Source: Molanna angustata
Taxonomy: Eukaryota > Arthropoda > Insecta > Trichoptera > Molannidae
DNA length: 64,000 nucleotides
NCBI GenBank assembly: GCA_963576475.1
Contig: OY754964.1
Coordinates: 50,685,892 to 50,749,891 of the forward strand
Reading direction: 5' to 3'
Below, piece by piece: positions 9,275 through 21,104 of the stretch (within the stretch, counting starts at the first letter, position 1; every line of letters begins with the position of its first letter). A program made the translations under genes and the position numbers. Under the pieces are notes generated by a model. That model saw only the letters and a program-made list of their open reading frames with translations. It was not told the origin of the DNA and searched no databases.

Positions 9275-10370
9275 ATGGGAAATTTTCAGCATTTTCATGA
9301 AATGAGTTTGTTTAATTGTTTTATTTATATATTTTATTATGAATACTTGATAATTCTTCAACGCCATTTTGTGAACCTGATGTGTCTATTTACCAATTTG
9401 GAAATAAAAATATCAAATTTTATGTTTCTTGAGCTTGAGGTCACTTTAAAAAATTTGACGACTAAAAAAATTATGAAGCACTATTCAGATATCCTTCAAA
9501 ATCTAATGGGTTCTAAGAGAGTTTTAAATATACATATTTGCTAAATTTTAAAAGAATCGAATGAGTACTTTAGTCTATAATTGATTAAGTAAAACAAACA
9601 CGCCGTACATAGTACACAATACATGTGTAGCTGACACAGCACACAGCACGCAGCACACACACACAGATATAATTGTGATGAAACTTTCAGAATATAATTT
9701 CAGTATGATACTAATTGATTACCTACAATAAAAAAATACACTTAAAAATTATATCTCCCCACTATATCCCATTGGGTTAGTGAGGAGTAACAATCATTGA
9801 TTAATATTGATTTTTATGTTAAATATCAGGTAGATTTCAATTTCTAGTCCTGTCATTTTTACAACTTAATCTCATTATTCATCCTGACTATTCACGCTGC
9901 ATAATATTTTGACGATATTTGATTACCATTTAATGGACTGCCCTTTGTGAATTATGTAAGACGAACGTTCAATATATTATAATACTGTATATACATTTAA
10001 CATACATAATAAATTTAATAGTTGTTCGTTTCTCTCAATTTGCCGGAGGAGAACTATGTACATACATAGGTTGGGTAGGTATTTAGATACTTTTGTTTCA
10101 TGTCACGTTCAGTAAACTCAGCGCTAGTTGGTGAGACATGCTCAGCATTTCTATTTCAACAATACAAATAATAATAATCATTTGAATTTTATGCATTTTT
10201 AATAACATCAAATATTAAATTATTTTTAACATTTATTCCTTACATACATTTCTACCCCTTCTGCGCGTAAGTATAATTATCGGTCAATAGGATGGCGCTG
10301 TTATCTTCAGAAATCACCTCAAGTAGTTTTTTTTAAACACGACAACGACACACCAGCCATTACGATTTGG
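9275..10370. other. No gene recognised
   Basis: AT-rich sequence. The 89-codon frame at 9275-9544 has biased composition and no recognisable domain. A short CAGCACA/CA-rich run lies at about 9630-9665. Confidence 0.4.
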
Positions 10371-10374
10371 GTCC

Positions 10375-11010
10375 ATCTTACTCTTCCGAAGAAGCTAGGT
10401 TGCGGCCATAGGGGCCTAGCCAGTAAAGTTGGGGGTGGCTGCAGCCCCACCCTAGGATTCTGGGCAACAGGTCAGTGCCCCCTTCAATTCTTACCTATGG
10501 AAGAGCAGGGCAGACGCCTTAATGCCTCGCTCGGCGGTGACTCATCAAACGTGGCGATGAGTAAGTCTGCATCATCGGGCGATGGAAATCGAAGCACTGA
10601 AAGTACTGTCCGGTGGTGTACCTGAAATTCGCCAACATGAGTACTAAGGGGTGGAGGAACCCCCGTGATGACTAAACGGCACTTCCGAGCCGATGACGAG
10701 ACAGGTGCAGCTGACGCTGCGCCTGGTGTGGAAATCGAAGAACTGAAAGTACTACGGGCGTGGCGAAGGCTCCCTGTGGCAGTCTGTTGTTCGTGGAGCT
10801 GCTGGGAGGGTAACCCCTGCGAGTAATTCACGGGCCTTCACGAGTGTGGTTGGACTCTTAGTGGCAGTGGTATGAAATATGCATGGTGGTAGTTCTTGTT
10901 TTGTCCGACGAGCAGCCGCTCCGGGGATGAACAGAACACTTAGTTCTATAACGTTCCCTATGGAGTGGGGTAGGTGACTGCGACTTTCCTCTTCTTCCGA
11001 AGAAGCGCAA
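10375..11010. other. GC-rich island, unassigned
   Basis: About 600 bases are clearly more GC-rich than their surroundings. CTTCCGAAGAAGC occurs near both edges (about 10383 and 10995). A segment GGAAATCGAAG(C/A)ACTGAAAG occurs twice, about 147 bases apart (10583 and 10729). Overlapping minus-strand frames of 115 and 94 codons (10484-10831, 10752-11036) show no known domain. It could be the 5' region of a LINE or an old gene fragment. Confidence 0.35.
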
Positions 11011-11359
11011 TACGTAGCGTTACGGAGGGTTTGCAATCTGCTCAGAAAAATATTTATTCGGGTTTTAAAAAGACCCTATTTGTCAAAAGGTGGAAACACA
11101 GAATTCGAATGATCGTTCCACAGCCGGGTTTATGTGTAAATAAAAGAGATCAAGAAGCGACTGGATCGTGCATGTTGAAGGTTTACTGTGAACGAGTTTT
11201 GAGATTAAGTAAAACGAGTGACTTTTGTGAATCTTCCCTGGAAGTACATAATATATCTATAGAATAAACTTAAAATGCCAATCTTGCCTTTGTGGTTTAG
11301 TGATTGCATATAATACCCTTGCGCAGCATTTACATGTTGTAGTTGACAAAATGGTGTTA

Positions 11360-11600
11360 TGTGGATCACTGGTTGCAGATCCCTGCTTCGGCTGGTATTG
11401 CTACGAGGCGGCTAGCGGTGCTTGACGGCTTAATACAATACACAATTATGATCCATCAGTCAACGATGAGCGTCAATCAGACGTAGAGCACTCTTTTGTA
11501 CAGCACCGAGGGTATTCAGTAGGTAGGTTTTGGACGAGGCCACACCAGAGGTGACTACTATATTATAATTAATAAGAAGGAATGATTGGAAGAGGTTGGT
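11360..11600 (-). mobile_element. Possible LINE reverse-transcriptase C-terminal relic
   Basis: Minus-strand translation contains YNIVVTSGVASSKTYLLNTL and a following AVQKSALRL, reminiscent of the LINE segment in which a 'Q(K/R)xxLR' helix follows the palm. It is short and interrupted by stops. Confidence 0.3.
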
Positions 11601-11886
11601 CATCAATAAATTATCTGAATTATATATCACGAATTGTAATTATAAGTAAAATATAAAATTACAATATGTGCTTAGCAATCAAATTGTATCAAACTTTTAT
11701 CCATCCCTAAATTCACATGGTATTCGTGTGTGGGTGAGTACAGTCGTACATTTATTAAATAAATAACACTAGATGAATAAATCAATGAATCGACATTGAA
11801 TTAAAACATAGTACTGCTGATGAAAGTTATTTTAATTGTGTCAATATTTTACCTATTCATAAATAATTTAATTAAAATTTAGGTTC

Positions 11887-12450
11887 CATTAAAGTGTTGT
11901 CAATTCCGTGTGTGCTATACACATTGCCATTTCACAAGTTAACAACAGGCGTAGTGAAAATTAGAGTTTAATAAACTGTTGTCATTTCCGTGTGTGCTAT
12001 ACACATTGCCAATTCCCAAGTTAACAACAGGCGTAGTGAAAATAAGAGTTTAATAAACTGTTGTCATTTCCGTGTGTGCTATACACATTGCCAATTCACA
12101 AGTTAACAACAGGCGTAGTGAAAATTAGAGTTTAATAAACTGTTGTCATTTCCGTGTGTGCTATACACATTGCCAATTCACAAGTTAACAACAGGCGTAG
12201 TGAAAATTAGAGTTTAATAAACTGTTGTCATTTCCGTGTGTGCTATACACATTGCCAATTCACAAGTTAACAACAGGCGTAGTGAAAATTAGAGTTTAAT
12301 TAACTGTTGTCATTTCCGTATGTGCTATACACATTGCCAATTCACAAGTTAACAACAGGCGTAGTGAAAATAAGAGTTTAATAAACTGTTGTCATTTCCG
12401 TGTGTGCTATACACATTGCCAATTCACAAGCAAACCACAGGCGTAGTAAA
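11887..12450. repeat. 82-bp minisatellite, about 7 copies
   Basis: The marker GTCATTTCCG falls at 11981, 12063, 12145, 12227, 12309 and 12391, with a variant at 11899, exactly 82 bases apart. Each unit contains TGTGTGCTATACACA, a small hairpin, and GTTAACAACAGGCGTAGTG. Copies differ by only a few substitutions. The last unit decays near 12440. Confidence 0.93.
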
Positions 12451-12639
12451 AATAAATGTCAGTGGGACTCGAAGGTGTCTGTCGCGGGGTTTCCCCAAAC
12501 CTATCTGTAAATGAAAGTCTTGATTTCTCATAGTAATAATAATGTGGCTGAAATATGAAAATTTCCTTGGTCGATACAATATCAAATATGGAGGTACTCA
12601 GTAGAGCAAATGTCGAGCGCGAGCTAGTTGACACAATTG

Positions 12640-12897
12640 AGCGACCAATTGTATCATATTTGGGTCACGTTCTGCGAGGCAAAAATGTACAGGCTATTCA
12701 AACTGATTATGAAGGGTGAAATAGAAGGACGCCGAGAAACAAGAAGACCTCAGATATGGCTTCGCAACATGGTGAGTGAACCGGCATCAGATACGTAGGC
12801 GAATTGTTCCGTACAACGGCGGATAGAGATACCTTCTCAACAGTGATAGTCAACGTTGGGAAAGCCTGATATGGCATAAAGAAGAAGAAGAATAAAC
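12640..12897 (+). mobile_element. RTE-type LINE, C-terminal fragment
   Basis: Translation reads ERPIVSYLGHVLRGKN, then after a frame change RLFKLIMKGEIEGRRETRRP and QIWLRNMVSE. The YLGHVLRG and EGRR...R..WLRN motifs belong to the C-terminus of RTE-like reverse transcriptases common in insects. It ends in a (GAA)n-type tail at about 12885-12893. It is 5'-truncated and frameshifted. Confidence 0.65.
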
Positions 12898-12983
12898 ATT
12901 TTCTTGCTCCCTGAGCAAGTGGCGAGTTCATTGCCATTTGGCAATTTTTAACCAGCGTTTCCAGCGCAAAGAAGTAATATTTT
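12893..12983 (-). mobile_element. SINE tail copy (reverse)
   Basis: Read on the minus strand it has CTTTGCGCTGGAAACGCTGG, then a perfect hairpin ATTGCCA/TGGCAAT and GAACTCGCCACTTGCTC, matching the distal half of the SINE at 5073-5285. Confidence 0.65.
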
Positions 12984-13084
12984 AAGAAATAGATTAAATA
13001 AAAATTCAAAAAACATATTTCAATATTATTCGAATAGTGCATCACATCATAGAGATAATGTTACACAAATAAATATTTATTATA

Positions 13085-13245
13085 AATATTATTCGATCTG
13101 CTGAACGTATCACACTATCCCCATTCACAAAACAGTCAGTCAAAGTTTTCAGTCCTTATTTTCAAATACAATCAGTCAGACTATGGAATGGCCTAAATGA
13201 TGAAGTTATATCATCTCAATTTATATAAATATTTAAAGGTAAACA
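13085..13245 (+). mobile_element. LINE reverse-transcriptase C-terminal tail
   Basis: Translation reads SPFTKQSVKVFSPYFQIQSV followed by RLWNGLNDEVISSQFI and a stop. The (V)RLWN.L...(I/V) motif near the end of the frame is typical of Jockey- and CR1-like LINEs. Confidence 0.55.
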
Positions 13246-13422
13246 AAAAAACTTTATTTTTCATAATATAGTTCCTGAATATTCCTTCTATATCCTTCCG
13301 TACCCTCCTTCTTTTTTCATTGATTTGTGAGGTTTTTTTTTATTTATTTATTTATTCTTGTTATTATTTTTTTCTTTTTTTGTATTTTTTTCTCCACTAT
13401 TGTACCAATTTAACTTTAGTAG

Positions 13423-13560
13423 GTAATCCAGCAGCCGCGAGTTCGAATCCTTTCTCGACTGATTTCGTTCACATATAGCAAAAGCATTTTTGCTCAGTTT
13501 AGGGAATGTATGAGGATGTGTTTGTACTTGTTTCAAGGACACATTCATTATTTTATAAAA
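13423..13560 (+). mobile_element. 5'-truncated copy of the tRNA-Thr-like SINE
   Basis: Begins inside the anticodon arm (TAATCCAGCAGCCGCGAG), keeps the B box (GTTCGAATCC) and the body (GATTTCGTTCACATATAGC ... GGACACATTCATT) and ends in A-rich sequence. Confidence 0.8.
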
Positions 13561-13574
13561 AAAACTTTGGAAAC

Positions 13575-13660
13575 TTCACGTTGCTCGGGTTGGTTGGAAA
13601 AAATCGTATAATGGCAATAAACACGCCTTTGCAGTAGGTACATGAAGATGAATAAATACA
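13575..13660 (+). mobile_element. SINE tail fragment
   Basis: TTGCTCGGGTTGGTTGGAAA and ATGGCAATAAACACGCC match the shared hairpin tail, with the stem now imperfect. Confidence 0.5.
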
Positions 13661-13670
13661 TAAAAAACAT

Positions 13671-13960
13671 ATATATTTTATCGAATATTTTTATTATTGC
13701 ATATGCGCAAACATTGGATTTTTTTCCCTGTCGGGAGTCAAAGATATTTTTTAACAGATTTTTAATTATCTCAATAGAGACGAAGTTGGAATATTTATTG
13801 TAGGAGAACCGGGAAATCAAGGCACCTACAGGGCTTACGACCTGTCATCGGCTGGTTTACGTGATCACTTTATGCGCTTGCGCAACGTTCACCAATTATG
13901 CCTTTTAATGAGATCCCTATCAATTCAATTTTGAAAGTTCTATATATTGTAATACTGAAA
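13671..13960 (+). repeat. Dispersed repeat, GTGATCACT family, copy 1
   Basis: It runs from TTTTTCCCTGTCGGGAGTCA through AATAGAGACGAAGTTGG, CAGGGCTTACGACCTGTCAT, and TTTACGTGATCACTTTATGC to GCGCAACGTTCACC. Related pieces lie at 22100-22200, 33640-33800, 34142-34275 and 59169-59345. Its class is unknown. Confidence 0.6.
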
Positions 13961-14164
13961 TTCTTTTCGCTTGAAAATAAGGAATTTTTACTACAGCCAT
14001 CTATGGGTGAAATTATGAACAACAATCTTATTATTTTTATTTATTTTGTTGGAACGCCATCTATTGATATTTTAAATCATTATATTAATAGTAAAATTAC
14101 CTGAAGTTCTAACATTTTCGCTTAGTTCATGGAACATATGAACATTTATGAACATAGTTCATGG

Positions 14165-14300
14165 AACATATTATTTATTTATTTATTTATTTATTTTTCA
14201 CACCTTTATCACAAAGACTATTATGAAGATTACTGCTGCCAAACTAGGTAACCCTGTTCTAGGGCTAGCAGTTTACAATTTTACCAAGCCAAATATTTGA
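14165..14300 (-). mobile_element. LINE 3' end (reverse), family shared with 21361
   Basis: A reversed (AAAT)n tail at 14171-14196 is followed by ATTACTGCTGCCAAACTAGG and GTTCTAGGGCTAGCAGT, nearly matching 21430-21475. No coding part is retained. Confidence 0.6.
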
Positions 14301-14587
14301 CATTTTGGTTATACATAGTTACATAGAGCGGACACCAGACATCACAACACAGTAAATTACAATATTACGTAGTTACCAATATCTTAAACACAAAAGTATA
14401 AACTGATATGAAGATGTAAATTAAAATTCTTCATCATGTCCTGACTAATTCTAAATATTTATTTCCTTTTTTTACTAAGCATAATTTGGTATAGCATTAT
14501 TTAAAAGAGTATCTATGGTATTGTAAGCTTTGGGTATTATATAATGTTCATTCATTAAACCACGGGAGTTCTTTAAACCACAGGTTT

Positions 14588-14621
14588 AATGAACTCCCCT
14601 TTGAGTCTTAGACTCGAAAAA
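14588..14621 (+). mobile_element. Small Jockey-like LINE fragment
   Basis: TTTAATGAACTCCCCTTTGA and GTCTTAGACTCGAAAAAA match 38671-38706, where they encode FNELPLSLRLEK near the C-terminus of the LINE at 35425-38990. One base is inserted. The RTE fragment follows directly. Confidence 0.6.
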
Positions 14622-15139
14622 ATGATTTGGGTGATGACGTGGAAAGTACACAAATCATGCTGAACGAGTGGCGAAAGTCATTAGAGGACAATGGACTGAA
14701 GATAAGCTGCTCAAAAACTGAACATATGCCATGTTGCTTCTCTGGTCAGCAACCAGCAACAGCAGGCAACACACTTCATACAAGATATACCCGTCCCTCA
14801 AACATCGTCTTTTAAATACTTGGGAAGCAAAATATCACCATTGAGCGACCCTGAAACAGATGTCGCAAATCGCATAAAAAGCGGCTGGATGAGGTGGAGG
14901 TCCCTATCGGGTGTGCTGTGTGACAAGAGAATGCCAGTGAGAGTCAAGGGACAAGTATGCAAGACGGTGTATAGACCTGCAATGACGTATGGCTCGGAAT
15001 GCTGGGCACTAAAGCAGAAACACCAAAAAGAAATGCACACGGCGGAAATGAAGATGCTAAGGTGGGCTGAAGGTCTGACAAAGCGGTCTGCGATAGTTTC
15101 AAAGTGACCAAAATAGTCGAGATCAGGCTGAGATGGTAT
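14622..15139 (+). mobile_element. RTE-type LINE reverse transcriptase, part 1
   Basis: Coding relic of the thumb and C-terminal region: DDVESTQIMLNEWRKSLEDN, GLKISCSKTEHM, a frame change near 14790, SSFKYLGSKISP, IKSGWMRWRSLSGVLCDKRM, VKGQVCKTVYRPAMTYGSEC and EMKMLRWAEG. These are standard RTE signatures in the standard order. The catalytic palm lies upstream and is missing. The frame is cut by a 1-kb insertion at 15140 and resumes at 16157, where WYxHILRRPTDN is restored. Confidence 0.8.
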
Positions 15140-16156
15140 GGTAACGCGTAAAAGAAATACTATAGCATACCCATACTCTATTAATCACTCCATGCTGAAG
15201 AAAGTTGACCACATAAGAGATCTGGGAATAATAATAGATGCCAAATTAACATATGAACAACACATACAAACCATCACAAATAAAGCCTATCAAATGCTCG
15301 GTTTCGTTATCCGTAGCTGTAAACAATTCAAAAACATTAATACACTAAAAACACTATACTTTACATACATTCGTCCTCACCTGGAATTCTGTACGCCAAT
15401 ATGGAACCCTCATTACAAAGTCTACATCAATCAAATAGAAAATATTCAAAAAACCTTTTTGAAACACTTGGAGAGACGCCTTTATGTTGAACACACTAAT
15501 TATAATACTTCTACCAGAAACTTCAATATGACTACATTACAAAACAGGAGACTTTATTTTGACCAAATATCACTTTACAAAATTTGCAATAACTTGATTG
15601 ACTCGCCGGACATACTCAATAATATATCACTCCATATACCAAATAGACATACCCGCTCACATAATTTATTTCACTTACCAGTATGCCACACTAATTACAT
15701 ACATATACTTTGCACCTTTGTTTAGAATTCAGCGAGATTACAATACACATTTCAAACACACGGACATTTTTCACGACACATTACTGCATTATCAAAGACA
15801 GATAAAGATGTTCTTAAACCCTAACACACAATCCAACAATCCACTCCTCAATCACTAATGATCCCGGTCCTCCTTGTCATCCTAAAACATATTATGTACC
15901 TAATTGTTTTTTTTCTTTCTTATATTACTGTACTTTTATATTATTATTATTTTTTATGTATCTTTTCTCTCTTTTTTTTTAAATTGATATTACTTGTTGT
16001 ATAATTTTTTTTTCCATAACTAAGTATGTAACCAAACATTGTACATTCACAAATGTAAATAGAAGAAAGCATTTTTGGCTATGTTAAAATTTAAAAACTG
16101 AATTGTAAATGATATAATTAACAGCTGTAGCTTTCTGAGAGTAAATAAATAAATAA
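15140..16156 (+). mobile_element. Jockey-like LINE inserted into the RTE copy
   Basis: 5'-truncated LINE encoding the region after the palm (about 195 codons): DHIRDLGIIIDAKLTYEQHI, KAYQMLGFVIRSCKQF, LKTLYFTYIRPHLEFCTPIW. A frameshift near 15720 shifts the last 45 codons. A long 3' UTR ends in (TAAA)n. The heptamer ATGGTAT at 15133-15139 is repeated at 16157-16163 and forms the target-site duplication. Confidence 0.8.
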
Positions 16157-16395
16157 ATGGTATTGCCACATTTTGAGACGACCGACGGACAATATGATAA
16201 ATAAAGTCTTGGACATCGAGACTTCAGCGAGAAGACCACTAGCCACATGGGTGTCGAGCATCAAGAAACATCTGCGAGAAAGGGAGCTGAATCCTGATCT
16301 GGCACAGGACAGGCGAGTTTAGCGAAATAAAATAAGGAGAGCCGGACCCCAAGTAAATGGGATAAAGGCGAGGGCGAAGAAGAAGATATTTAGGA
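16157..16395 (+). mobile_element. RTE-type LINE, part 2 (C-terminus and tail)
   Basis: Continues the interrupted frame: HILRRPTDNMINKVLDIETS, ARRPLATWVSSIKKHLRERE, LNPDLAQDRRV and a stop, then a (GAA)n-type tail at 16375-16386. 'AQDR' near the end is typical of RTE C-termini. Confidence 0.75.
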
Positions 16396-17039
16396 ATAAA
16401 ATCAAATTATTTTTTTAGTTTATTTCGTTCTTATTTTTGTGTTGCTTTTTATTTGTTTTATTGTTTTGAATATTTTGTTTAACCTTTTTACACAATTCTT
16501 ACAAGTAAATTATTAATTTGTCTTCGAATAAATGTTAACCTTAGTGATAAAATGTTTTATGAATTATTTAATAGATATTCAATGTTTGGTGAATGTAACA
16601 TTACAAAATAGATACTCCCTTTTTTTACCACGAGATTTTATCTCAATTAAAAAGGGTTATTTTGAAATATATTGTGGAACTTGTACAGCTTGTTTATTGT
16701 AATCCAACCGTCGATTTGTTCAGGAGAACTTTGTTCTCTTAACATATCGACAATGTTTCAAGCCAGGATACGCGAGAATTGTATGCAAAGGTCTACTTTT
16801 TTCACGGCTTTTCCAACTTTGAAGTCAAAAAACACCAACTTAGAGGCTTCGCAGCATATATGTTCCATACACGGATTTACTCAGAATTCGGAGTAGAACA
16901 TTTCGTGTGTGTGTGTGTGTCCCTTATAACTTTTGATCCGCTCAATTTACAGAACCCAAATTTTCAGAATATAATAAAAGTTATAGGCCTACAAAACTTT
17001 TATACTCACTCTTTGTTTCAGTCAGGGGTTACCAACTTT

Positions 17040-17400
17040 TGAAATAATGGTTTATTTTTCCATATATCTCAGAAACCATAAAAGCTAGAACGCTGAAAAT
17101 TGGTATAAACATAGACAAATACAAAATCTCAAATTAGTGTTTTTTTTTAATTCCAGGGTTCTCAAACATTTTTTATTAAAAAAAATATTTTTTTATGATA
17201 AATTTATGAGTTTAACTGCCTATATTTCCAAATTTTTTAAAAATATCGAAAAAAACCGAAACACCCCAACTAGAAAATTTAATTTTCTATAAAAAATATC
17301 ATAATTGTGATAGCACATCTCAAATTTTTTTAACAATTTTTATAAAAATTGAATTTAGTGACGACATTGCTTCATACAATTTGTATGGTAGTAGCCTACA
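17040..17400 (+). repeat. Dispersed repeat shared with 54270-54545, copy 1
   Basis: Shared blocks are AGAACGCTGAAAAT, ATAGACAAATACAAAATCTC, GTTTAACTGCCTATATTTC, and GAATTTAGTGACGA...TTCATACAATTTGTATG. The order and orientation are the same at 54 kb. The class is unknown. A TG microsatellite lies just upstream at 16904-16920. Confidence 0.6.
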
Positions 17401-17439
17401 CACAATATCTAAATAGTTTGATACTAATCTCCAAACATA

Positions 17440-17512
17440 CATACTTACCATCATGCTGTTTTCATATTCTGACCTCCATACTATCCTATCTTGACATACA
17501 TACATACCTAGG
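17440..17512 (-). mobile_element. RTE C-terminal tail relic (reverse)
   Basis: Minus-strand translation VCQDRIVWRSEYENSMMVS resembles VCQDRKMWRSVLSAYPVRDM at 46655-46720. It is followed by reversed TATG-type repeats. Confidence 0.5.
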
Positions 17513-17514
17513 TA

Positions 17515-18375
17515 TATGTGTTGTATAGAAAACCAAATATCTTAAAATATTAAATATTTTGTATTTATGGGTTTATAGTTTGGTACTTATTCTTCAGCTA
17601 TACGTATTATCGCTATCGACAGTTGGATCTCATGTGTTACATGCAACTAGTATGTACATTGTAATTGATTCGATTAATACATTACAAAAAAAATGTACAC
17701 ACGCATTACACTTTTCAAACAAAAAGTCCACTTAAACTTTCCTCAAGCACGATGTGAAAATTTTCAAGAAAATAACCAAAGGAATAGAGACATTTTATGT
17801 AAGTACCAGCACACATGTTATATTTTGTGGAAAATATTTTGGAGAAGAGGGTCAAAAAGGAAGTGGAACATGAAGAGGTAATTAACCTTCCGAAACAGGG
17901 GACATCGTTTTCTTGGCACGCTCATCGATAAGGGGAGCCCCTATACCATATTGAGGCCTGGGAAGGAAGGAGGGCATATTGCCACCGAGTGTCCGATCTA
18001 AGATCCCCGTCTGAATTTACAATATTTATATCCCTACCCTTGTAATACGACCGATCAAAGTTTTATCCCGTCTTTTTGTCACCGCTTAGCATCTCTCCGA
18101 GATAAAATGGATATTAAATGTCTCCTAAAGTTCCCAACATATCGGCATCACTGCTTTGATCACACTTTGATGTTGAAATTTGGAAAATTGTCATGTCGTT
18201 CTCAGATACTTACCAATGAATTCATATTCTATTTCCTCGAATAAGTTTAAGACAATTATTTATTAATTAATTTATTATTTCAAACCTAGTAAAATTAAAA
18301 ATATTGATATAGTACAATGGAGGATTTTCCACCCCAACCCATTGGGAACCTCAAAACTATGTAGGACTTTAAGTT
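17515..18375. other. No gene recognised
   Basis: A 62-codon basic frame at 17693-17881 matches nothing known. A moderately GC-rich patch at 17890-18010 is also unassigned. Confidence 0.35.
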
Positions 18376-18377
18376 CT

Positions 18378-20276
18378 GTTCATTTATTTATTTATTTATT
18401 TATCACAACAAGGAACGCCACACCCTTTCAGGGAGACCCAAACCAGTATGGCATGAAAAATACAAATACAAAAGTAATATACAAATAGAATACAAAAAAA
18501 AACAATTTTTAACAACAATTAATTTCACAATCACAACTTAAAATCTAAACGTAATAAAATTTAAGAAACAGTTCATACTGACATTGAAGACGTCAACTTC
18601 GCTTGACAAAATATTGAACATTGTGACGGCCCTGTGTATTGGAGACATGACTAAAATATTTGTTCAACTGTACGGCTGCAGAAACAATGTATGATTTCTT
18701 CCTCTTGTATAATATACCGGAGCATGTATGCCTATTTCCTATTACCGAGTAAACTTGGATTATATACTTACCCATTTACTAGCTGAAAGAAGTATTTCAA
18801 TAGGCAAACTAATCGTCTGTTTTCCAATGAGTTGTATCCAATCATACCTAGTTAAAAAGCAAATGGATACAGCCAAGGATATGTGCCATATGTCCGGAGG
18901 TAGCATATCTGAGAAACTTTTTGTGGATTTTTTCGATCATAAGACAATATGTAGCCTCATATGGAGACCAAACAATTGAATTTTGAATTGAATTGAAGTA
19001 TATGCTCGTGGAAGTTAAGTCTAGAGTCGAATATTATACCCAAATCGGTTGTGGTATTGACTCTTTCTAGAATATTGTTTCCAAGTTTATATGCATAGTG
19101 AATAGGATTTTTAGATTTTGTATAAGATAAAACGTGACATTTTTTAATACTAAATGATAGTTTGTTTTTTATTGCCCATTCGTGAATTGAAGAAGATGGC
19201 ACCATTCAGGGCTTGAAATTTTAGAGTATAATTTAAGATCATCGGCAAAAATAAGATAGCTGGCGAATTTAATTGTTTGACCAATATCGTTGATAAATAT
19301 TAAAAATAACAAAGGATCTATCTTGGGACCTTTGTTAGAAAAAACAGGAAATTCGGACGAAATTGCACCATTAAAACTAACATATTGTCTACGATTTCGA
19401 AAATAATCCACAAAAAAATTTATAATACCTTCCGAGAAGCCGAATTTACAAAGTTTCATCAAAAGGATGTCTATGTCTACTCTGTCAAATGCCTTTTCAA
19501 AGTCGTAATAAGTAACATCAACCTGGTGATCTTATCCATGTGTTCGGATATAAATTGTGTAATATTAAGTAAATTACTTGAAACGGATTTTTTGGTCTAA
19601 AGCGGTGCTGATTATCATCCAAGTGCTGTTGAACATGACTATAAATCTTTCCAAATAATATTGATTCAAAAATCTTTGCAACTGCTGCTAATATCGCGAC
19701 AGGTCGGTAATTAGTAATATTACATTTGTCACCTTTTTTAAAGACTGGCGTTATTTTGGTTGATTTCCATAAATGTGGGAAATTTCAAGTAGATAAAAAA
19801 GTGTTAAAAATATGGCATAACGGTTTTGTGAAGTGATTTAATGCACATCCTTTAATGATAAAACCTGGCACTTCGTCGACTCCAGTCGATTTCGGCTTTT
19901 TAATTTTTTTATTGCATTTTGAACATCATGTTCAGTGACTGATGTTATGTGAAACGGTGGAGCAATATATGAAGTATCAGAGCCAAGAGGATTTAGTAAA
20001 GGTGGAGTATTACTATAAACTAATCTAAAGTAATCAGAGAATGCAGTGGCAATACCATTGGGACATTTAATTTCCTTCCCATCGTATGTCATTGCGTTTG
20101 GTTTAGATTCACATTTTTTTAAATCATTTACATATATACTTCCAAAAATCATTAGCATTCTCTTTTAATTTTGATTCTATGTCCAAAACATATTGAGAAA
20201 AAGAAAATTTAATATCGCGTTTAACATCGGCACGTAATTTAGAATATTGAATGTAATCTGATTGGAGTTTCTCATC
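18378..20276 (-). mobile_element. Jockey-like LINE, decayed, minus strand
   Basis: Read from 20276 downward it gives a pre-palm region (DYIQYSKLRADVKRDIKFSF, FWKYICK, FSDYFRLVYS), fingers with NYRPVAIL, a palm with FADDLKLYSK, and a thumb with TTTDLGIIFDSRLNFHEHIL. A 3' UTR and reversed (AAAT)n tail end at about 18380. Several frameshifts and stops break it. The endonuclease half is missing. At 20276 it abuts an unrelated RTE piece. Confidence 0.75.
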
Positions 20277-21085
20277 ATCGTCATCTCCGGATCGGCTGAT
20301 CGTTGGACAACGCAAGGACTACAATCAAATATATTTCTTACCTTTTCTACAACGAGGCCAACTCCAAATTTGGGGAATGAATTTCATCACCCTACGCCCG
20401 TTTTGTGGTCAACATCGCCTGCACATGTCCCGTCTTTGTGTATTTCAAATCACAGGTATTTGAATGAATCACAAATTATCAGTGGCTTTCCATCTAGCTG
20501 CAATGAAGGAGTTGCAACCTTTCAGATTTTCGAACGGAAGATACAGATATTCCGTATTTTTTCTACTCCGAGATCTTTCTACATCTTTCCAGACTATCTT
20601 TAGCGTTATCTAATATCAGTACCACATAATCTGCGAAAAGCATGGTCTCAAGGATACCATTCATGTCTTGTTTTGTTAAGTAGTTCATGACCACTATGAA
20701 CAGCACTGGACTGAGGACAGAGGACAGAGCCTTGGTGTACCCTCACTCTAATAGAAAACTCTTGTGATATTCCCGACGTGCATCTTACTTGTGTATTGAC
20801 ATTGATGTGCATGTCTTGTATGGTATGCTCAAATTCTTCCGAAATATCATGAGCTCTCCATGCCGCCCATGTCTCCTGTCATACAGATATACAGATCTTT
20901 TTGGAATCTTGGTATTTTTAAATTAATATTCTCGCTGTCTGTATTGCATCTAACAGTAAACTTACCTGATTCGAAGCCGCATTGATCGTCATGCATACTT
21001 ACGATATTTCTTAATCGAGTATTGATAATCCTCTCGAATATTTTTTTCATGGCGTGAGACATTAGTTTTTTCCTCTGTAATTTCC
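20277..21085 (-). mobile_element. RTE-type LINE palm-domain fragment, minus strand
   Basis: From 21085 downward: MSHAMKKIFERIINTRLRNI, DDQCGFESGKFTVR, then LFMVVMNYLTKQDMNGILET and MLFADYVVLI, where the usual FADD is FADY, and VRKSERLQL. Order and motifs fit an RTE fingers-palm region. Several stops are present. Confidence 0.65.
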
Positions 21086-21104
21086 TGGAATTTCTTCGTT
21101 TAGT

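Noticed and set aside
10484..11036. Two overlapping minus-strand genes
   Set aside because: The frames overlap, show no domain and arise from the scarcity of AT-rich stop codons in a GC-rich patch.
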